A DNA stretch of 64,000 nucleotides from NCBI RefSeq assembly GCF_030813695.1, contig NZ_JAUSVA010000002.1:6781501-6845500 (forward strand). The letters run 5' to 3'. Below, piece by piece: positions 63,535 through 64,000 of this stretch; position 1 is the stretch's first letter; the number at the start of each line of letters is the position of its first letter. Below the pieces are notes generated by a model. That model saw nothing but the letters and a program-made list of their open reading frames with translations. It ran no database searches and was not told where the DNA came from. The position numbers and the translations under genes are program-made. The stretch comes from Kitasatospora herbaricolor. GTDB taxonomy: Bacteria > Actinomycetota > Actinomycetes > Streptomycetales > Streptomycetaceae.

Positions 63535-64000
63535 TGACGCCGTCCCGGGCGGTCCTGCTGACCGGCGCCTCCTCCGGCACCGGGATGTCCTCCGGCACCG
63601 GCCAGGCCGCGGCGCTGCGCCTGCACCGCGCCGGTTGGCCGGTCTACGCGACCGGCCGCAACCTGGAGGCGCTGGCGGGCCTGGCGGCCGAGGGGATCCA
63701 GGTGCTCCACCTGGACGTGACGGACGAACAGTCGATGATCGACGCGGTGGACAAGATCACCGCCGAGCACGGCGCGGTCGGCACCCTCATCAACAACGCG
63801 GCCTACAGCCTGAACGGCACCATCGGCGAGACCCCGATCGAGGAGGTGCGCCGGCAGTTCGAGACCAACGTCTTCGGGCTCTCCCGGCTCACCCAGCTGG
63901 TGCTCCCCGGGATGCGGGCCCAGGGCAGCGGCCGGGTGGTCATCATGTCCTCCATCTTCGGCCAGTTCGCCACCCCGGGCCGCGGCTACTACCAGGCCAC
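63534..64000 (+). CDS. Short-chain dehydrogenase (3' truncated by window edge), duplicated cofactor loop
   Basis: The first 155 residues of a classical SDR. NNAAYSLNG, VFGLSRLTQLV and VVIMSSIFG lead to the start of the YxxxK region (RGYYQAT) at the window edge. The Gly-rich NAD(P) loop, normally TGASSGIG, reads GASSGTGMSSGTGQ. An 18-base in-frame duplication (63570-63587 and 63588-63605) adds six residues. This could disturb cofactor binding. The start overlaps the AhpD-like stop. The rest of the gene lies outside the window. Confidence 0.9.
   Translation, partial: MTPSRAVLLTGASSGTGMSSGTGQAAALRLHRAGWPVYATGRNLEALAGLAAEGIQVLHLDVTDEQSMIDAVDKITAEHGAVGTLINNAAYSLNGTIGETPIEEVRRQFETNVFGLSRLTQLVLPGMRAQGSGRVVIMSSIFGQFATPGRGYYQA

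Overview
The window is very GC-rich actinomycete DNA, most likely from Streptomyces or Kitasatospora (Streptomycetaceae). The grounds are the strong third-codon-position G/C bias, GTG and TTG starts, dense ATGA/GTGA stop-start overlaps, DmdR/IdeR-type iron boxes, a SARP regulator, and a near-continuous run of specialised-metabolism genes. No rRNA, tRNA, CRISPR array or transposase was seen.

Left part (1-11,120): iron acquisition. It holds a partial ABC exporter, a siderophore-interacting reductase with two FecCD permeases behind an iron box, and on the other strand a 2,3-dihydroxybenzoate operon (entA-, entC-, dhbE- and isochorismatase-like genes, then a FepC-like ATPase and a GNAT acetyltransferase) behind a second iron box. 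A DDAH-like hydrolase diverges from that operon. The ATPase carries an apparent frameshift at its C-terminus.

11,200-20,000: mostly housekeeping. A cobalamin riboswitch precedes metE, followed by tsaD, a UvrA-like ATPase, an AraC/VOC pair and a TrmB/LuxR-type regulator.

20,000-36,500: the most unusual region. Two operons diverge from about 28,000-28,490. The minus-strand operon (seven tightly coupled genes) encodes a radical SAM enzyme, a haem-oxygenase-like diiron protein, a 67-residue peptide that looks like a RiPP precursor, a large nucleotide-cyclase/ATPase protein, a subtilisin-like protease, a GAF protein and a P450. The plus-strand operon begins with a peptide holding five near-identical 20-residue units with the motif TPWCGINTGTS, followed by a radical SAM/SPASM enzyme, an MFS exporter and a prolyl oligopeptidase. 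A small secreted peptide, a small membrane peptide and a SARP regulator follow. I read this as one or two RiPP systems. The products cannot be predicted.

36,600-45,300: an alpha/beta hydrolase with an altered nucleophile elbow, an ECF-like sigma factor, an SRPBCC protein, an epimerase, a maleylpyruvate-isomerase-like protein, a UbiB-family kinase, an AraC regulator with a C-terminal extension, and a carotenoid oxygenase with a divergent TetR.

45,300-64,000: an enediyne core. It has the iterative enediyne PKS with its thioesterase, the three conserved unknown-function proteins UnbL, UnbU and UnbV, a P450, a flavin reductase, a GMC oxidoreductase, a DUF899 redoxin and an added membrane protein. 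A perfect 28-bp stem terminator follows. An ArsR regulator, an AhpD-like protein and a partial SDR lie at the right edge. No tailoring genes for sugars, aminoacyl groups or apoprotein are in the window, so the cluster may continue to the right.
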